Source: Sunxiuqinia sp963678245 (GTDB taxonomy: Bacteria; Bacteroidota; Bacteroidia; Bacteroidales; Prolixibacteraceae). Taken from it: 64,000 nucleotides of DNA. The notes beneath the pieces are model-generated. The model saw only the letters and a program-made list of their open reading frames with translations, made no database searches and had not been told where the DNA came from. This document shows, one piece after another, positions 1 to 9,175 of this stretch. The stretch is taken from positions 1,922,001 through 1,986,000 of the forward strand of contig OZ223309.1 in the NCBI GenBank assembly GCA_965140765.1. The letters are read 5' to 3'. The translations under genes and the position numbers were made by a program. The stretch's first letter is position 1, and every line of letters starts with the position of its first letter.

Positions 1-778
1 GATGAAAATTCATAGCAGCAGCGGCTGCTTTGGTGAAAAATCCCATAAAGCCAAGCTTGAAACCATGCTTTTCAATAAAGCGATTCTGATATTTCTTGCG
101 CAACTGCATAACACGGCTCATATCAACTTCGTTAAACGTTGTGAGCATGGCAGTGTCGTTTTTTACCGCCACCAGTCGTTCGCTCAGTTTCCGGCGTAAA
201 GAGCTCATTTTACTTCGTTCCTCTTCACGCGAGAATCTCTTTTTGGGTGAAGCATCGTCTCCTCCGGCAGGAAGCTCCATTACTGCTTCAATCTCTTTTT
301 TAGAAATACGCTTTAAGCCATTTAGCACATCGTCGAGTGAGAGGTTATTCTCTTCCATCATCTTTTTAGCGACAGAAGTTGTTTTTACATGCGATTGATC
401 TTCGCTACTCTGCTTCGTTTCAGACTTCGACTCTTTTGACTTAGTCTCATCTTTTTTATCCTCTTGTTTCTCTTTTTTAGGGCTTTCGTCCTTTTCTGTT
501 TTATCCAAATCAGGTTCTTCTTTTGAACTTTCTTCGGGCTTTTCCGAAGTATCGATGGTGCAGGCAACTGCCCCCACTTCAATTGTATCTCCTTCTTCAG
601 CTTTAAAGCTAACTTTTCCGGCTTCCTCTGCAACGAGGGTCAATGTTGCTTTGTCTGATTCAATCTCGGCGATCTCATCATCTTTATCAACAACAGAACC
701 ATCTTCGACTAACCATTTCCCTAACTCAACTTCTGTAATTGATTCTCCGGGTGTAGGTACTTTTACTTCAATGATCAT
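1..778 (-). CDS. sucB: 2-oxoglutarate dehydrogenase E2, dihydrolipoamide succinyltransferase (partial)
   Basis: E2 core of the 2-oxoglutarate dehydrogenase complex, which transfers the succinyl group from lipoamide to CoA in the TCA cycle. The first 259 codons are present and the gene runs off the left edge. The N-terminus (MIIEVKVPTPGESITEVELG) is a lipoyl domain with the lipoylated Lys in ESDKATL near residue 43. A long Glu/Lys/Ser-rich linker (about residues 85-130) leads to a peripheral subunit-binding domain (VAKKMMEENNLSLDDV) and the start of the catalytic domain (MSSLRRKLSERL, ending at KLGFMGFFTKAAAAAMNF). About 150 C-terminal residues with the catalytic His are outside the window. 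The ATG lies 7 bp after the sucA stop, so the two genes are co-transcribed as in other bacteria. Confidence 0.95.
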   Translation of the reverse strand, partial: MIIEVKVPTPGESITEVELGKWLVEDGSVVDKDDEIAEIESDKATLTLVAEEAGKVSFKAEEGDTIEVGAVACTIDTSEKPEESSKEEPDLDKTEKDESPKKEKQEDKKDETKSKESKSETKQSSEDQSHVKTTSVAKKMMEENNLSLDDVLNGLKRISKKEIEAVMELPAGGDDASPKKRFSREEERSKMSSLRRKLSERLVAVKNDTAMLTTFNEVDMSRVMQLRKKYQNRFIEKHGFKLGFMGFFTKAAAAAMNFH

Positions 779-785
779 GATTTTT

Positions 786-3518
786 TTATGCTTTTGCTAG
801 TTCTTCTTCACTAAATATTTTTGTCAGGAGCTTATTTAATCTCAGGTTGTGCTGCTTCATCAAACCGCCTGCGGGGCTGGCACTTTCTGAACGAGCAACA
901 ACTTCGAATGGAATGTGGCTTAGTTTTCTGGAAAGAAATGGCCATGCACCCATATTGGCCGGTTCGTCCTGCGCCCAAATAATACGTTCCGCTTTGTTGT
1001 ATTTAGCCAGCATGTCGTCAATCTGATTAAACGGCAATGGGAATATCTGCTCCAATCGCACAATCGCGGTTGTGCTGTCTCCCGTATCCACTCGTTTTTT
1101 AATCAAGTCGTAATATAACCGTCCCGAGGTAAATACCAATTGCTTGACCTCTCCTGCGCTGACGAGTTTATCGTCGATTATTTCCTGAAAATGACCGCTA
1201 CTCAACTCTTCCATGGTGGAATTAACCATTGGATGACGTAACAGACTTTTGGGTGTAAACACAATTAATGGCACGCGTATATTCCATTTAAGATGTCGGC
1301 GGATCAGGTGAAACATGTTGGCCGGATTTGTAGGCACCACCACTTGCATGTTGTTATTGGCAGCCTGCGCCAAAAAGCGCTCAATCCGTCCACTGGAGTG
1401 CTCGGGCCCCTGTCCTTCGTAGCCATGTGGCAGGTAAAGAACCAGATTATTATGCAATCCCCACTTTTCAATAGCCGATGTGATGTACTGATCAACAATG
1501 ACCTGAGCAACATTATGAAAGTCTCCAAATTGTGCTTCCCATACTGTCAATGCATCAGGCTGAGCCATAGCGTAACCATATTCAAAGCCCATCACACCAT
1601 ATTCTGATAGCAACGAATTGTAAATATGAAAAGGAGCTTGATCCTTGGCAAGATGTTTCAAAGGGAAATATTTTCCATCACCATCCTCATAAACAAAAAC
1701 GGCATGCCTATGAGCAAATGTCCCCCGCTCACAATCCTGTCCGCTAATACGCACCGGATGACCTTCGGAAACCAAAGTACCATAGGCCAGTAGTTCGGCC
1801 ATTCCCCAATCAATCCGGTCGTCCAAGATCATCTGACGGCGATCAGATAAGATTCGGTTTATTTTACTGAAGAACTTTCGTCCTTTAGGGATTGAATTAA
1901 TTTTTTCGGCAAGTTCAAGCAATTTTTCTTTATCGACACCGGTTTTCACCACCTGACAAAAATTGGCTTCTGTAATTTTTTCGAATGGCTCATATTCGTC
2001 TACCAGAAACTGCTTAATCTTCAGTTTCTCAATTTCTTCTGAATCTTTGTATTTTGAATTCATCAAATCATCGAAAGCTTTAATTTCGCTCTTCACTTCC
2101 TTTGATGAGTAAATGCCTTGTTGAATTAACTGCTCTGCATAAATATCTCTTGGATTTTTATGGTTCGAAATTTCCTTATAAAGTAAGGGTTGGGTAAAAC
2201 GAGGCTCATCACCTTCGTTGTGTCCATATTTTCGGTAGCACAAAATATCAATAAATACATCCGAATTAAACTCCTGCCTGAACTCCATAGCCAATTTAAT
2301 GGTGTAAATTAACGATTCAACATCATCGCCATTGACATGAAAAACCGGCGAACGGGTAACTTTTGCAATATCGGTACAGTAAGTACTCGATCTGGCATCC
2401 AGGTAATTGGTGGTAAAACCAACCTGGTTATTAATGACCAGGTGAATGGTACCTCCGGTTTTATACCCTTTCAGGTTAGCCATTTGAACAACTTCATAAA
2501 CAACTCCCTGAGCGGCAATCGCAGCATCGCCATGGATGACAATTGGAGCAACTGAATCCACATCTCCATCATACAATGAATCGATTCGTGAGCGAGTCAG
2601 CCCTTGAACCAGTGGCGCCACCGCTTCCAGGTGTGAAGGATTAGGCATCAGGCTCAACTTCACCTTTTTGCCATAATCTGACGTCACCTCATTTTCGAAT
2701 CCTAAGTGATATTTCACATCGCCAAGCGAGATGTCTTCTTCATATTCGGTACCATAAAATTCCTTAAAAATGTACTCGTAAGGCTTATTCATGATGTTGG
2801 CCAGAATATTCAATCGGCCACGGTGTGCCATGCCAATCACAAATTCACGAATTCCCAGTTCTGCGCCTTGTTCAATAACGGCATCCAATGCCGGAATTAA
2901 TGATTCAGCCCCTTCGAGTGAAAAACGTTTTTGTCCTACGAATTTTTTATGAATATAACTTTCAAAGCCAACCGCCAACTTTAAATGATAAAAGATATGC
3001 TTTTTCATCTCAGCGGTAAACTCCTGCGAATTTTTAGAGGCTTCCATTTTCTTTTGAAGCCAGGAAACCACTTCCGGATGGCGCATAAAAACATATTCAA
3101 CACCAATTGAATTACAATAAGTAGCCTCCAAATGGGCAATAATATCTTTCAATTTTGCCAGGCCAATACCGATGTTATTTCCTGCTTGAAATTCCTTTTC
3201 CAAATCACTTTCTTCGAGTCCGAAGTTTTCAATGGCGAGTGTTGGGAAGTACTCTCTACGAGCACGAACGGGGTTTGTCTTGGTAAATAGATGGCCTCGT
3301 TGGCGATACCCATGAATAAGGTTAAGGATTGCAAATTCCTTATCAATGTGCTGGCTTCCCTGGAATTTACTTGATTTATAATTTGTTCTGGCTAATTCGT
3401 AGCCTTTAAAAAAATGTCTCCAGCTTTCTTCTACGCTTTCAGGATCATTTATATAATCCTGGTAGAGTTCTTCAACAGCGGCAACCTCTTGATTACCTAC
3501 TTGCGAAAATTTATCCAT
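786..3518 (-). CDS. sucA: 2-oxoglutarate dehydrogenase E1 component
   Basis: Thiamine diphosphate-dependent E1 subunit that decarboxylates 2-oxoglutarate and loads succinyl onto the E2 lipoyl group. I chose the internal ATG at 3518 (MDKFSQVGNQ), which gives 910 residues and matches family N-termini; the frame stays open 18 codons further upstream. Visible motifs are the N-terminal 2-OGDH segment (VEELYQDYINDPESVEESW), the active-site signature MAHRGRLNILANIMNKPYE, the diphosphate-binding HGDAAIAAQGVVYE, and the transketolase-like second half with SGQDCERGTFAHRHAV and EAQFGDFHNVAQVIVDQY. The length is close to that of E. coli SucA (933). It is first in an operon with sucB. Identification is secure. 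Confidence 0.97.
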   Translation of the reverse strand: MDKFSQVGNQEVAAVEELYQDYINDPESVEESWRHFFKGYELARTNYKSSKFQGSQHIDKEFAILNLIHGYRQRGHLFTKTNPVRARREYFPTLAIENFGLEESDLEKEFQAGNNIGIGLAKLKDIIAHLEATYCNSIGVEYVFMRHPEVVSWLQKKMEASKNSQEFTAEMKKHIFYHLKLAVGFESYIHKKFVGQKRFSLEGAESLIPALDAVIEQGAELGIREFVIGMAHRGRLNILANIMNKPYEYIFKEFYGTEYEEDISLGDVKYHLGFENEVTSDYGKKVKLSLMPNPSHLEAVAPLVQGLTRSRIDSLYDGDVDSVAPIVIHGDAAIAAQGVVYEVVQMANLKGYKTGGTIHLVINNQVGFTTNYLDARSSTYCTDIAKVTRSPVFHVNGDDVESLIYTIKLAMEFRQEFNSDVFIDILCYRKYGHNEGDEPRFTQPLLYKEISNHKNPRDIYAEQLIQQGIYSSKEVKSEIKAFDDLMNSKYKDSEEIEKLKIKQFLVDEYEPFEKITEANFCQVVKTGVDKEKLLELAEKINSIPKGRKFFSKINRILSDRRQMILDDRIDWGMAELLAYGTLVSEGHPVRISGQDCERGTFAHRHAVFVYEDGDGKYFPLKHLAKDQAPFHIYNSLLSEYGVMGFEYGYAMAQPDALTVWEAQFGDFHNVAQVIVDQYITSAIEKWGLHNNLVLYLPHGYEGQGPEHSSGRIERFLAQAANNNMQVVVPTNPANMFHLIRRHLKWNIRVPLIVFTPKSLLRHPMVNSTMEELSSGHFQEIIDDKLVSAGEVKQLVFTSGRLYYDLIKKRVDTGDSTTAIVRLEQIFPLPFNQIDDMLAKYNKAERIIWAQDEPANMGAWPFLSRKLSHIPFEVVARSESASPAGGLMKQHNLRLNKLLTKIFSEEELAKA

Positions 3519-3854
3519 ATTTGGTAGTTCGATTGAAATGGTCTTGTAAAAATAATGTTTGTAGATTAACAAACCATCTCTTTCTAATGTTTATAAGGTT
3601 TTCAAGTTTTAATGAATGATTTAAAGCTGTTCTTTTTATTTTTGAATTCAATCCTTTCGTTGCCCAATCTCATGAAACAATAGAATAGCGATTATGAAAT
3701 CTCAAGTTTATCTGTAAAATACAACCAATTGCGGATTAGGAATGATCAGGGAATTAAATGAATCAAACAAACAACGTTGAGAGGTTTGACAAAAGCCATA
3801 ATAACGATTAATTCATCAAAACAATTAATTTTACAACGAATAAAAAATTCAATT

Positions 3855-4859
3855 ATGGGAAAGCTTTTTCGCATCGTTATCGCATTTATTCTGTTCGCCG
3901 TGTTCATCTACTGGGCAGGCCCAAAACCAGATGCACCAACGTATAACAATAATATGAAGGAGCTTAACCTTTCAATTGATGGAGTTGAAGCCTTTTTGCG
4001 TGAAAAAGAACATAAACTTCCGGTGAAGCCCAATAATGAATCACGTGTTGTTTGGGCAAACGATAGTTTAAAGAATAAAACAAACTACTGTTTACTTTAT
4101 CTTCATGGTTTTTCGGCATCAGGCTATGAAGGCCAACCAACTCACATCAATTTTGCTGATCATTTTGATGCTAATGCTTACATTCCCCGGCTTGCATCTC
4201 ATGGGCTCGATGTTCCAGAGCCCCTACTAGATATGACACCTGACCGGCTGTACGAATCGGCAAAAGAAGCCCTTCTGATTGCGAATCTCCTGGGTGAAAA
4301 GGTTGTTATCATGAGTACCTCTACCGGAGGAACATTGTCATTGAAATTAGCGGCAGAATTCCCTGAAATGATGGAAGCGTTAGTTCTTCTGTCGCCCAAT
4401 ATTCAGATTAATAATTCTGCTGCATTCCTTTTGTCAAAGCCATGGGGCTTACAAATTGGTCGGAAAGTTAATGATGGAAAATATCGCTATGTGAACGAAA
4501 ACTTGGAAGACGAAGAATGCAAATACTGGAATTGCTTTTACCGCATGGAAGCGACTGTTTACCTACAACAGTTAGTTGAAACAACTATGAATGAAAAGCT
4601 ATTTAGCCGCGTAAAAAAGCCTGTTTTTTTAGCTTATTATTATCAAGATCAAGAATACCAGGATGAAACGGTGCGGGTTGATGCAATGCTAGACATGTTT
4701 GAACAGCTCGGCACACCGGAGAAGCTAAAACAAAAGCATGCGTTTAATGCTGAAACCCATGTTATTGGCTGTAAAATGTTTTCCAAGACTCAACCGGAAG
4801 TGGAACAGGCCTGCATTCGTTTTGGTGAAGAGGTACTCGAAATGCATTCTGACGATTAA
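3855..4859 (+). CDS. Membrane-anchored alpha/beta hydrolase
   Basis: Alpha/beta-fold hydrolase of 334 residues. The start at ATG 3855 puts a hydrophobic anchor at the extreme N-terminus (FRIVIAFILFAVFIYWAG, residues 5-22), so the catalytic part probably faces the periplasm. The oxyanion-hole strand is LLYLHGFSASG. The nucleophile elbow reads MSTSTGGTLSL, i.e. S-x-S-x-G, with Ser replacing the first Gly of the usual GxSxG. A C-terminal AETHVIG supplies the probable catalytic His. The closest architecture is the serine aminopeptidase/monoglyceride lipase-like group. The substrate cannot be read from sequence. Its stop codon abuts that of the convergent FkbM gene with no spacer. Confidence 0.8.
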   Translation: MGKLFRIVIAFILFAVFIYWAGPKPDAPTYNNNMKELNLSIDGVEAFLREKEHKLPVKPNNESRVVWANDSLKNKTNYCLLYLHGFSASGYEGQPTHINFADHFDANAYIPRLASHGLDVPEPLLDMTPDRLYESAKEALLIANLLGEKVVIMSTSTGGTLSLKLAAEFPEMMEALVLLSPNIQINNSAAFLLSKPWGLQIGRKVNDGKYRYVNENLEDEECKYWNCFYRMEATVYLQQLVETTMNEKLFSRVKKPVFLAYYYQDQEYQDETVRVDAMLDMFEQLGTPEKLKQKHAFNAETHVIGCKMFSKTQPEVEQACIRFGEEVLEMHSDD

Positions 4860-5615
4860 CTATTTTCTAAAAGTCTGATATTTCTCTGCAGTTATACAGA
4901 AGGTATTTAATGTGCCTATACCTAAACTAAATTCTCGATTTTCGAAAGCATAAAACTGGTATCCGAACGGTTTTAAAAACTGCATAATTTCTTCGGTGAT
5001 ACTTTCAATTAGCAAGACGGGGTGATGGCTCTTCAATGTCTCGATGCCTCCTTTTAATACTTCCAGCTCATGACCTTGCACATCAATCTTAACAAAGTAA
5101 GGATTAAATTGAAAATCATCCAACTTCCGAACCTGACAAGTCATTTTTTTTATTAAAAGGTCTTTGTCGCGGAACTTCCAAAGCCTGTCCCTTAGCCAAT
5201 CTCTGGCTTCCTCATAGTGAAAAGACGAGAGCCCATCAAACATCCAACGTCGATAAAAAGGCACAAACAAGGTGAGGTCTTCATTTTTACTTCCCAGTCC
5301 AACATTATGTAATTTCAAACGTTCCTTCGAAATGATTGGATTACCCTCAATCTTTTTGAAAACCCAAGGATTGGGTTCAAAAGCGATGATTTTATTGGAC
5401 AATCGCTTTTCAATCAGCATCGATAAGATAGCTTCTCCACGATTTGCACCGACATCAAGAAAAACCTGATCAGCCCTGGGATTAAACAACTTCAACGCAT
5501 TGAAATCTTTTTCGGAAGGAGATTTAAATCCTTTAATCCAAATAAACTTGAGATTAAAACGGAGATCGTGCAAAAAAGGAAAAAACGTTTGAACAGACCT
5601 TAAAAATCTTTTCAT
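4860..5615 (-). CDS. FkbM family methyltransferase
   Basis: SAM-dependent methyltransferase of the FkbM family, 251 residues. The SAM-binding motif I is FLDVGANRGE (about residues 52-61), followed by an acidic strand end IIAFEPNPWV. The family hallmark FVKIDVQGHELEVLKGG lies near residue 180. FkbM enzymes O-methylate small molecules or glycans; the substrate here is unknown and no glycan cluster is adjacent. The N-terminus is basic and aromatic but has no clear signal peptide. It is convergent with the hydrolase (stops at 4859 and 4860) and shares the strand with rimO/ftsY, from which it is separated by about 200 bp. Confidence 0.85.
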   Translation of the reverse strand: MKRFLRSVQTFFPFLHDLRFNLKFIWIKGFKSPSEKDFNALKLFNPRADQVFLDVGANRGEAILSMLIEKRLSNKIIAFEPNPWVFKKIEGNPIISKERLKLHNVGLGSKNEDLTLFVPFYRRWMFDGLSSFHYEEARDWLRDRLWKFRDKDLLIKKMTCQVRKLDDFQFNPYFVKIDVQGHELEVLKGGIETLKSHHPVLLIESITEEIMQFLKPFGYQFYAFENREFSLGIGTLNTFCITAEKYQTFRK

Positions 5616-5818
5616 TCAATAAAAAATTTAAGCCTGAATTCAATGAATCCAAGCTCAGTAAGTAACCTTCATTTAGAACTGAAAGATAAAAATTTTCAGG
5701 CTGATTATTATTCCCGTCATAAAATAATTCAAGCTATGGCGCCAGAAATTGGCTTCATACCGCTTTCATTTTTAGCCACAGCAGGTTTTTACACTAAAAA
5801 AATCAAGCTGACTTATGC

Positions 5819-7114
5819 TCAGGCTAGGTTCCCGATCAAGTCAAATTCAGTAGAATCCGTAATACTCACTTGATAAAAATTGCCAATTTTAATGCTGTCA
5901 TTTTTTTCAACCAATACTTCACCATCGACTTCCGGAGAATCATATTCACTGCGGCCAACAAAGTAGTCAGCTTCCTCCCGGTCAACCAAAACATTTAAAA
6001 CCTGTCCAATCTTCTTTGTATTCAATTCCTCCGATATTCCCTGCTGAATCTCCATGAGTTCAGCGGCACGTGCTTGTTTTACATCTTCAGGAACATCATC
6101 CGTGTACATTTTAAACGCATAAGTATCGTCTTCATTAGAATATGCAAAAACACCCATGCGGTCGAATTTCTGCTCTTTTACAAAGGCTTTCAATTCCTCA
6201 AAATCCTCATCAGTCTCACCCGGATGCCCAACCAGAAATGTTGTTCGCAAGGCTATTCCCGGTACTTCTTCCCTTATTTTTTCAATCAGGTCAATGGTTT
6301 CCTGTTTGGTTATTTTTCGGCGCATACGTCCCAACATGGGGTCGCTAATGTGCTGAAGTGGCAAATCTAAATAGCTTGCAACATTTTTCCGTTCGCGGAT
6401 AACCTTTAGCAAGTCCATCGGGAATTTTGACGGGTAAGCGTAATGCAAACGAATCCATTCTAATCCATGAACATCTGCCAGTTGGTCTATCAGTTCGGCC
6501 AGCTTACTTTCGCCATACATATCGATTCCGTAGTACGATAAATCCTGAGCAATAACCAGCAATTCCTTGGTACCGCCTTCAACCAGATTTTTAGTTTCTT
6601 CAACCAAACTATCGATGCTACGGGATTTGTGAATGCCTGTAAATTGCGGAATGGCACAAAAAGAACAGTGGCGATTACAGCCTTCACTAATTTTCAGGTA
6701 TGAAAAATGAGTTGGTGTAGTTCGCACTCGGTGATACATCTTTTGCTCAAAAAAGTCTGCATTCAGGTCTTTGATAATTTCTTTATAGTCGAATTTACCG
6801 TAATATTTATCTACTTCGGGAATTTCCTTTTGTAGGTCTTCTTTATAACGAGCCGACAAGCATCCCATAACCAAAAGCTTATTCAGCTTGCCTTTCTTAC
6901 GAGCTTCCACGTGGCTTAAAATCGAGTTGATCGATTCCTCTTTGGCATCCATAATGAAACCACAAGTATTTAAAATAACAATATTGGCATCATCATCTTC
7001 ACTATCATGAACAACCTTAAAACCATTCAAGTCCAGTTGACTCAATAACATTTCGGAGTCAACCAGGTTTTTCGAACATCCTAAGGTGGTAATATTTACT
7101 TTTCCTCTTTTCAT
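5819..7114 (-). CDS. rimO: Ribosomal protein S12 methylthiotransferase
   Basis: Radical SAM methylthiotransferase that modifies the conserved Asp of ribosomal protein S12. With ATG 7114 it is 431 residues (MKRGKVNITTLGCSKNLVDS). The N-terminal UPF0004 domain has the three auxiliary-cluster cysteines C13, C51 (NTCGF) and C85 (VMGCLSARY). The radical SAM motif EGCNRHCSFCAIPQF gives C146, C150 and C153. A TRAM domain forms the C-terminus. The frame remains open for 28 codons upstream, but the family alignment favours this ATG. Downstream of ftsY on the same strand, an arrangement conserved in Bacteroidota. Confidence 0.96.
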   Translation of the reverse strand: MKRGKVNITTLGCSKNLVDSEMLLSQLDLNGFKVVHDSEDDDANIVILNTCGFIMDAKEESINSILSHVEARKKGKLNKLLVMGCLSARYKEDLQKEIPEVDKYYGKFDYKEIIKDLNADFFEQKMYHRVRTTPTHFSYLKISEGCNRHCSFCAIPQFTGIHKSRSIDSLVEETKNLVEGGTKELLVIAQDLSYYGIDMYGESKLAELIDQLADVHGLEWIRLHYAYPSKFPMDLLKVIRERKNVASYLDLPLQHISDPMLGRMRRKITKQETIDLIEKIREEVPGIALRTTFLVGHPGETDEDFEELKAFVKEQKFDRMGVFAYSNEDDTYAFKMYTDDVPEDVKQARAAELMEIQQGISEELNTKKIGQVLNVLVDREEADYFVGRSEYDSPEVDGEVLVEKNDSIKIGNFYQVSITDSTEFDLIGNLA

Positions 7115-7274
7115 TTTTATATCTCTGTTTTTTCCTACCCTACAACAAACAATATCCACAGTGGTTTGTATATTTCCACGCGAAATCAATTTCTCCAAAA
7201 CTTATTTCGGGATCTCTTTTAACAACAGATGCTGAAACAACTTCAACATAACCTTTTTAAGGGGTATGACGTTG

Positions 7275-8225
7275 TTATGAAAACAATGAATCTACGAACT
7301 CTTTTCCACGGAAAATTTGAAGGTCTTCCATTTTTTCGCCAATACCAATGTATTTAACAGGAATTTTAAATTGGTCAGAAATACCAATTACCACGCCCCC
7401 TTTAGCTGTTCCATCAAGCTTTGTCAGTGCCAAGGCAGAAACTTCTGTAGCTTTGGTAAATTGTTTGGCTTGTTCAAAAGCGTTTTGTCCGGTAGAACCA
7501 TCTAAAATCAGTAAAACTTCATGCGGAGCATCAGGCACAATTTTCTGCATTACTTTTTTGATTTTAGACAACTCATTCATCAGATTTATTTTGTTGTGCA
7601 AGCGACCAGCAGTATCAATAATGGCCACATCAGCACCTTGAGCTTTAGCTGACGCCACTGTATCATAAGCCACCGATGCCGGATCAGAGCCCATACTCTG
7701 TTTTACCAAGGGAACATCGACCCGTTGAGCCCAAATTTCAAGCTGATCGATAGCAGCAGCACGAAAAGTATCCGCAGCACCTAAAACAACCTTTTTACCA
7801 GCTTTTTTAAAATTATAAGCCAATTTACCAATGGTCGTTGTTTTTCCAACCCCATTCACCCCAACAACCATAATCACATGAGGAGTATGGGTCGCTGGAA
7901 GGTTAAAATCCGCTTCGTCTACCGTGTTATTTTCTTCCAACAAGGCAGCAATTTCTTCTTTCAATAGGGTATTGAGTTCATCAACACCAAAATACTTATC
8001 TTTTGAAACCCGTTTTTCAATGCGCCTAATAATCTTTAGGGTTGTATCAACGCCAACATCCGAAGTAATTAACACTTCTTCCAGATTATCAAGGACTTCG
8101 TCATCAACTTTAGATTTGCCTGCAATGGCTCGACCCAATTTTTTGAAAACATTTTCCTTAGTTTTTGACAATCCCTGATCCAGGCTTTCCTTTTTTGATT
8201 TAGTAAATGATCCGAATAGACCCAT
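7275..8225 (-). CDS. ftsY: Signal recognition particle receptor FtsY
   Basis: SRP-receptor GTPase that delivers ribosome-nascent-chain complexes to the SecYEG translocon. It has 316 residues with a short N-terminus (MGLFGSFTKSKKES) instead of the long acidic A domain of E. coli FtsY, as is normal for this phylum. The NG domain shows G1 VGVNGVGKTT (residues 121-130), the DTFRAAA insertion-box motif, G3 IDTAGR, and G4 ALTKLDGTAKGG near the C-terminus. Upstream of rimO on the same strand. Its usual upstream neighbours rpmB, rpmG and DUF4295 lie 3.2 kb away, across an intervening repair-like module. Confidence 0.97.
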   Translation of the reverse strand: MGLFGSFTKSKKESLDQGLSKTKENVFKKLGRAIAGKSKVDDEVLDNLEEVLITSDVGVDTTLKIIRRIEKRVSKDKYFGVDELNTLLKEEIAALLEENNTVDEADFNLPATHTPHVIMVVGVNGVGKTTTIGKLAYNFKKAGKKVVLGAADTFRAAAIDQLEIWAQRVDVPLVKQSMGSDPASVAYDTVASAKAQGADVAIIDTAGRLHNKINLMNELSKIKKVMQKIVPDAPHEVLLILDGSTGQNAFEQAKQFTKATEVSALALTKLDGTAKGGVVIGISDQFKIPVKYIGIGEKMEDLQIFRGKEFVDSLFS

Positions 8226-8320
8226 AGTGTTCTGATTTTGAGTGGCGCAATTTACAAAATTTGAATGACATAATTTAATTAAAATTGTCAGGCCTAAGAA
8301 AGAGTTAACACGGGCGAAAC

Positions 8321-9079
8321 TCAGGATTTACTCAGCTTCCTGATTTCTTGCTTCATTTCATCCAGCACCGCAGAGATGTGCTTAGTACCATAAGCTTCCA
8401 GTTTCGGTAATTCAAAGCTTAAAACACCTTTTGCCCGCCAAAGCTCAAGTACAGAATTCGAGTCGATAAAATAAGCTTCATATTCTGGATTGTCTGATTT
8501 TAATAAAAGTTGTCCGTTTTCTTTCAAATACACTCTTTTACATACTAATCCTTCATCCTTGGTTACAAGAATATATGGTTGGCCTTCCTTTAAATCATCC
8601 ACCGCTGCAGCAAATTCGCAAAACACGTATGACCCCGGCTGTATCGGCAACATGGAGTCGCCCTTTAGCTGAAACACACGATAGGTTCGCTCGCGCGATA
8701 ATTCCGGGACAGGCATAAAAAAACGCGGAAGTGACCCAATATATTGCGGGTCGGCAAATCCGTTTAAATAACCGGCTGATGCTTTGACCGGTACGATTGG
8801 AATCAACTCATCGTTTTGTTGGTCGACCACAATCGAAAGCACCTGCAGTGATAATTTCGTGACAGGTTTCTGCTTTTCTAAATCGATACCCAATAAATCA
8901 TCGACCGATAATTCCATTAGGGCCGCAAGTTGCTGTATGACCTGTATTTTAGGGGTTGCCCTGCTCTCTTCATATGAGCCAATTAGTGCCCTTTTCACAA
9001 GCAGCTTATCAGCTAGTTGTTGTTGCGTCCATTTTTTAGTTCTCCTCAAGTGTTTGATATTCTGAGCTAAATAATTCAT
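8321..9079 (-). CDS. XRE-family LexA-like repressor with S24 self-cleavage domain
   Basis: Transcriptional repressor combining an N-terminal helix-turn-helix with a C-terminal S24 (LexA/CI) peptidase domain, 252 residues from ATG 9079; a TTG lies one codon upstream. The HTH is residues 6-60 (WTQQQLADKLLVKRALIGSYE). The linker contains the probable cleavage site Ala102-Gly103 (VKASAGYLNG). The catalytic Ser142 is in KGDSMLPIQPGSYV and the general base Lys181 in LVCKRVYL. All elements for RecA-stimulated or intrinsic self-cleavage are therefore present. It is divergent from the radical SAM/DUF4130 pair, with a 96-bp gap holding repeated TTAGTA half-sites, so it probably represses both directions. 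Role in a damage response is inferred. Confidence 0.9.
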   Translation of the reverse strand: MNYLAQNIKHLRRTKKWTQQQLADKLLVKRALIGSYEESRATPKIQVIQQLAALMELSVDDLLGIDLEKQKPVTKLSLQVLSIVVDQQNDELIPIVPVKASAGYLNGFADPQYIGSLPRFFMPVPELSRERTYRVFQLKGDSMLPIQPGSYVFCEFAAAVDDLKEGQPYILVTKDEGLVCKRVYLKENGQLLLKSDNPEYEAYFIDSNSVLELWRAKGVLSFELPKLEAYGTKHISAVLDEMKQEIRKLSKS

Positions 9080-9102
9080 CAAAACAAATCTATCTAAAAA
9101 TA

Positions 9103-9127
9103 TTAGTAAATGCTAATTTAATTAGTA
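9103..9127. promoter_or_regulatory. Candidate operator repeats between repressor and repair genes
   Basis: In the divergent intergenic region the hexamer TTAGTA occurs at 9103-9108 and 9122-9127, with its near-inverted copy TGCTAA at 9111-9116. The first pair forms an imperfect palindrome with a 2-bp centre. This is the expected form and place for binding by the adjacent LexA-like repressor. Assignment rests on position and symmetry only. Confidence 0.45.
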
Positions 9128-9175
9128 TTTTTGAAATGCGTTTCGTTTGTATAAACATCATAAAGATAGAAGTTC

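Noticed and set aside
5643..5873. 76-codon open frame on the plus strand between FkbM and rimO
   Set aside because: It overlaps the end of rimO on the other strand and has no family pattern; codon use is not convincing.
6074..6370. 98-codon open frame opposite rimO
   Set aside because: It is a shadow of the rimO coding frame; the rimO product has full family motifs.
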